Below are positions 5,621 through 7,235 of a stretch of 7,235 bases of DNA, in pieces. The DNA is from Spirochaetales bacterium (GTDB taxonomy: Bacteria > Spirochaetota > Spirochaetia > SPDA01): contig SPDA01000086.1 of NCBI GenBank assembly GCA_004525155.1, positions 1 through 7,235 on the forward strand. The letters are read 5' to 3'. Position 1 is the stretch's first letter, and the number at the start of each line of letters is the position of its first letter. Under the pieces are notes generated by a model. The model was not told the DNA's origin. It ran no database searches and saw only the letters and a list, made by a program, of their open reading frames with translations. Both the position numbers and the translations under genes were made by a program.

Positions 5621-7235
5621 ATGAAACCTGTTCAAAAGATGGCTTTAAGCCTTCTTTTTACAGTTGTAATATTCAGCGCATTTGCCGTCCTCGCGTATTC
5701 CGGCTTGTTCAAGCTTATAGAGGCTAGGTTTTATAATCAGCGCGTGACCTTGCAGTATGAGAATGATCTCGAAAGCGCCATAGCCCGGATAGAAGAATAC
5801 AACACCAAGAACCGGGAAGCCTTTACAACCTTTATAAAGGCGGATTATACAGCCCGATCATTTTTGCCCAATCAAAGCCAGGAAGATATCGATAAGCGGA
5901 AACGCACTCTCGATTACCTCAAGGAGGAATTCCCGGGATTCCTCTATCTGCGGCTTATCGATGAAAAGGGAAATATTCATTTTACCACCCTGCAGGATGA
6001 TATCGCCAAGCAGACCGCTTTCAGCCTCACCTACAAGCGGATTGAGGATGTTGAACCGCAGGCGCTTCGGGATGTATTGGTCCTTACGCAGGATGATGGC
6101 GAAAAATATGTACTAGACGAAGCTGGCGGAAGAATAATTTATGTTTTCCCCTTTTACGATATGCTTGGCATTTTCAAGGGTTCCGCGGCTTTTTATGTCG
6201 CGCCGAAAGATCTTAAGAATGACCTCATCAGGAACAATATTCTGGAGGTGGGTCAGGATTTCTCCATCCTCGACAATACGGGTTTTATCCTCTACGCCGA
6301 CCTCCTTGCAGATCAGAGCCTCAAGCAGGAAATCGGGAGAATCTGGAGGGAACCTGAAGCAGGTCCCTTCAAATCCGGTACGGATAAAACGCGCCTGACG
6401 GAATCCGTTACCGGCACCTCGTATATTCTTCTGTCGGAAAAAAGTCCGGGCGGCGCATACGTGGGTTTCGTACTTCCATCGCATCTGTTCGAACTGAACA
6501 GTTACCTGCGGATAATCCTGATGGCTTCCATCTTTTTAACCCTCTTTCTGGTAAGTTTTCTTCTCCTGAGCCTGAAACAGGATCGGGCCCTTCTTCTTGC
6601 GGAACGGGTAAAACGGTTCCAGCTCAATTTTCTCCGCGAATACATTGAAAACAAGGAGCAGATAGACTGGACACGGTGGAAAATGGAAATTTCCGCCAAA
6701 AAGGACGCTATCCGCAACGAAATAAAACGCGGAATAGGGAAGATACCGGAAAAACGGGCCACACTTGTGGATTCTCTCATAGACAGGAGCTGGGACGAAA
6801 TACTCGGGATTCTGGAGCACAGGGTGCAGCCCCTGCATCAGGCCGGGGAAACACAGGATAGGCTTACCCTATCCGGCAAGGTCGAAATTGAAAATCTGGA
6901 ACAGATAATTGAGCGGGTGTTAAAAAAGCAGCCGCTCACGGTTACGACAGTTGTTCCTCCCGTCGCAAGGGAAACTGTGAAGCATGTTAAACCTGAACCC
7001 GTTTCCGAACTGCCCGGAATGGAGGAGGTTGAGGAGCTTTACAGCATCGAGGAAGTAACCGAGATTTCCGAAGAACCGGAAATCGGACAGGGACCCCTTC
7101 CGCCGAGCCTGATTATCAAAGGCGCAGAAACAACTGAAACGGCCGCACCGGTTGAGGACTTCGAGGCTGAAGAACTCGAAGAATTGGAAGAATTCGAGGA
7201 ACTTCTGGAAACGGATTCTGTTGAAATGACGGAAA
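5621..7235 (+). CDS. Two-TM protein with a double-Cache-like sensor region; 3'-truncated, family not recognised
   Basis: An open frame of 538 codons with no stop before the window edge. I do not recognise the gene. MKPVQK is followed by a signal anchor (about 7-30), an extracytoplasmic region (about 31-295), a second TM (about 297-317) and a cytoplasmic part from 318 on. The outer region resembles a double Cache domain: a long N-terminal helix (40-75), one PAS-like unit with FLYLRLIDEKGNIHFTT (107-123) and YVFPFYDMLGIFKGSAAFYV (174-193), and a second with DFSILDNTGFILYA (213-226). Such domains bind small ligands. After TM2 come basic amphipathic helices (about 318-400), a Pro/Val-rich linker (438-465) and an acidic tail (464-538), with Glu/Leu repeats at 517-530. 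No HAMP, histidine-kinase or chemoreceptor signature is visible so far, and the seen part has no cysteine. It follows the terminator, so it should have its own promoter. Its base composition resembles that of its neighbours. Confidence 0.85.
   Translation, partial: MKPVQKMALSLLFTVVIFSAFAVLAYSGLFKLIEARFYNQRVTLQYENDLESAIARIEEYNTKNREAFTTFIKADYTARSFLPNQSQEDIDKRKRTLDYLKEEFPGFLYLRLIDEKGNIHFTTLQDDIAKQTAFSLTYKRIEDVEPQALRDVLVLTQDDGEKYVLDEAGGRIIYVFPFYDMLGIFKGSAAFYVAPKDLKNDLIRNNILEVGQDFSILDNTGFILYADLLADQSLKQEIGRIWREPEAGPFKSGTDKTRLTESVTGTSYILLSEKSPGGAYVGFVLPSHLFELNSYLRIILMASIFLTLFLVSFLLLSLKQDRALLLAERVKRFQLNFLREYIENKEQIDWTRWKMEISAKKDAIRNEIKRGIGKIPEKRATLVDSLIDRSWDEILGILEHRVQPLHQAGETQDRLTLSGKVEIENLEQIIERVLKKQPLTVTTVVPPVARETVKHVKPEPVSELPGMEEVEELYSIEEVTEISEEPEIGQGPLPPSLIIKGAETTETAAPVEDFEAEELEELEEFEELLETDSVEMTE

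Noticed and set aside
6113..6838. Several overlapping minus-strand open frames of 92-123 codons
   Set aside because: All are antisense to the long membrane-protein frame that starts at 5621, which has a good ribosome-binding site, two TM segments and a coherent fold. The antisense frames show no such signs.
1..7235. A mobile element, CRISPR array, defence system or RNA gene hidden in the window
   Set aside because: About 97% of the window is coding sequence for well-known genes or the one membrane protein. The only sizeable non-coding stretch (5458-5620) holds an inverted repeat, a terminator and a ribosome-binding site, with no tRNA-like fold, integration repeats or spaced direct repeats.

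Overview
The window is the distal part of a bacterial ribosomal-protein supercluster (end of the spc operon plus the whole alpha operon), followed by one unrelated membrane-protein gene that runs off the right edge. All genes are on the + strand. The proteins point to a spirochaete, most likely a Treponema-like member of the Spirochaetales. The main reasons are the RpoA N-terminus ([15 protein letters not shown]), the S11 C-terminus ([12 protein letters not shown]) and the L17 opening ([10 protein letters not shown]). This placement rests on recalled family resemblance, not on a search, so it is likely rather than certain.

Layout. Positions 1-399 hold the 3' part of rpsE (S5), whose start lies to the left. 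Then follow rpmD (L30), rplO (L15), secY, rpmJ (L36, 37 aa), rpsM (S13), rpsK (S11, GTG start), rpsD (S4), rpoA (RNA polymerase alpha) and rplQ (L17), ending at 5457. Gaps between genes run from 1 to 33 nt, and rpoA overlaps rplQ by 17 nt. I see no terminator before 5526, so this reads as one transcription unit. A strong intrinsic terminator at 5526-5558 closes it. It is preceded by a second, longer-looped inverted repeat (5467-5507).

The genes work together in the usual way: S5, S4, S13 and S11 belong to the small subunit, L30, L15, L36 and L17 to the large subunit, SecY is the protein-export channel, and RpoA nucleates RNA polymerase assembly.

After the terminator, an open frame begins at 5621 and has no stop to the end of the window (538 codons seen). 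It encodes a two-TM protein with an extracytoplasmic region that looks like a double-Cache ligand sensor. Its cytoplasmic part belongs to no family I recognise and ends, as far as seen, in a very acidic Glu/Leu-rich stretch. This is the only part of the window that is not standard housekeeping. I find no mobile element, CRISPR array, tRNA or rRNA, and no sign of a new multi-gene system. The honest candidate for novelty is this single incomplete gene.
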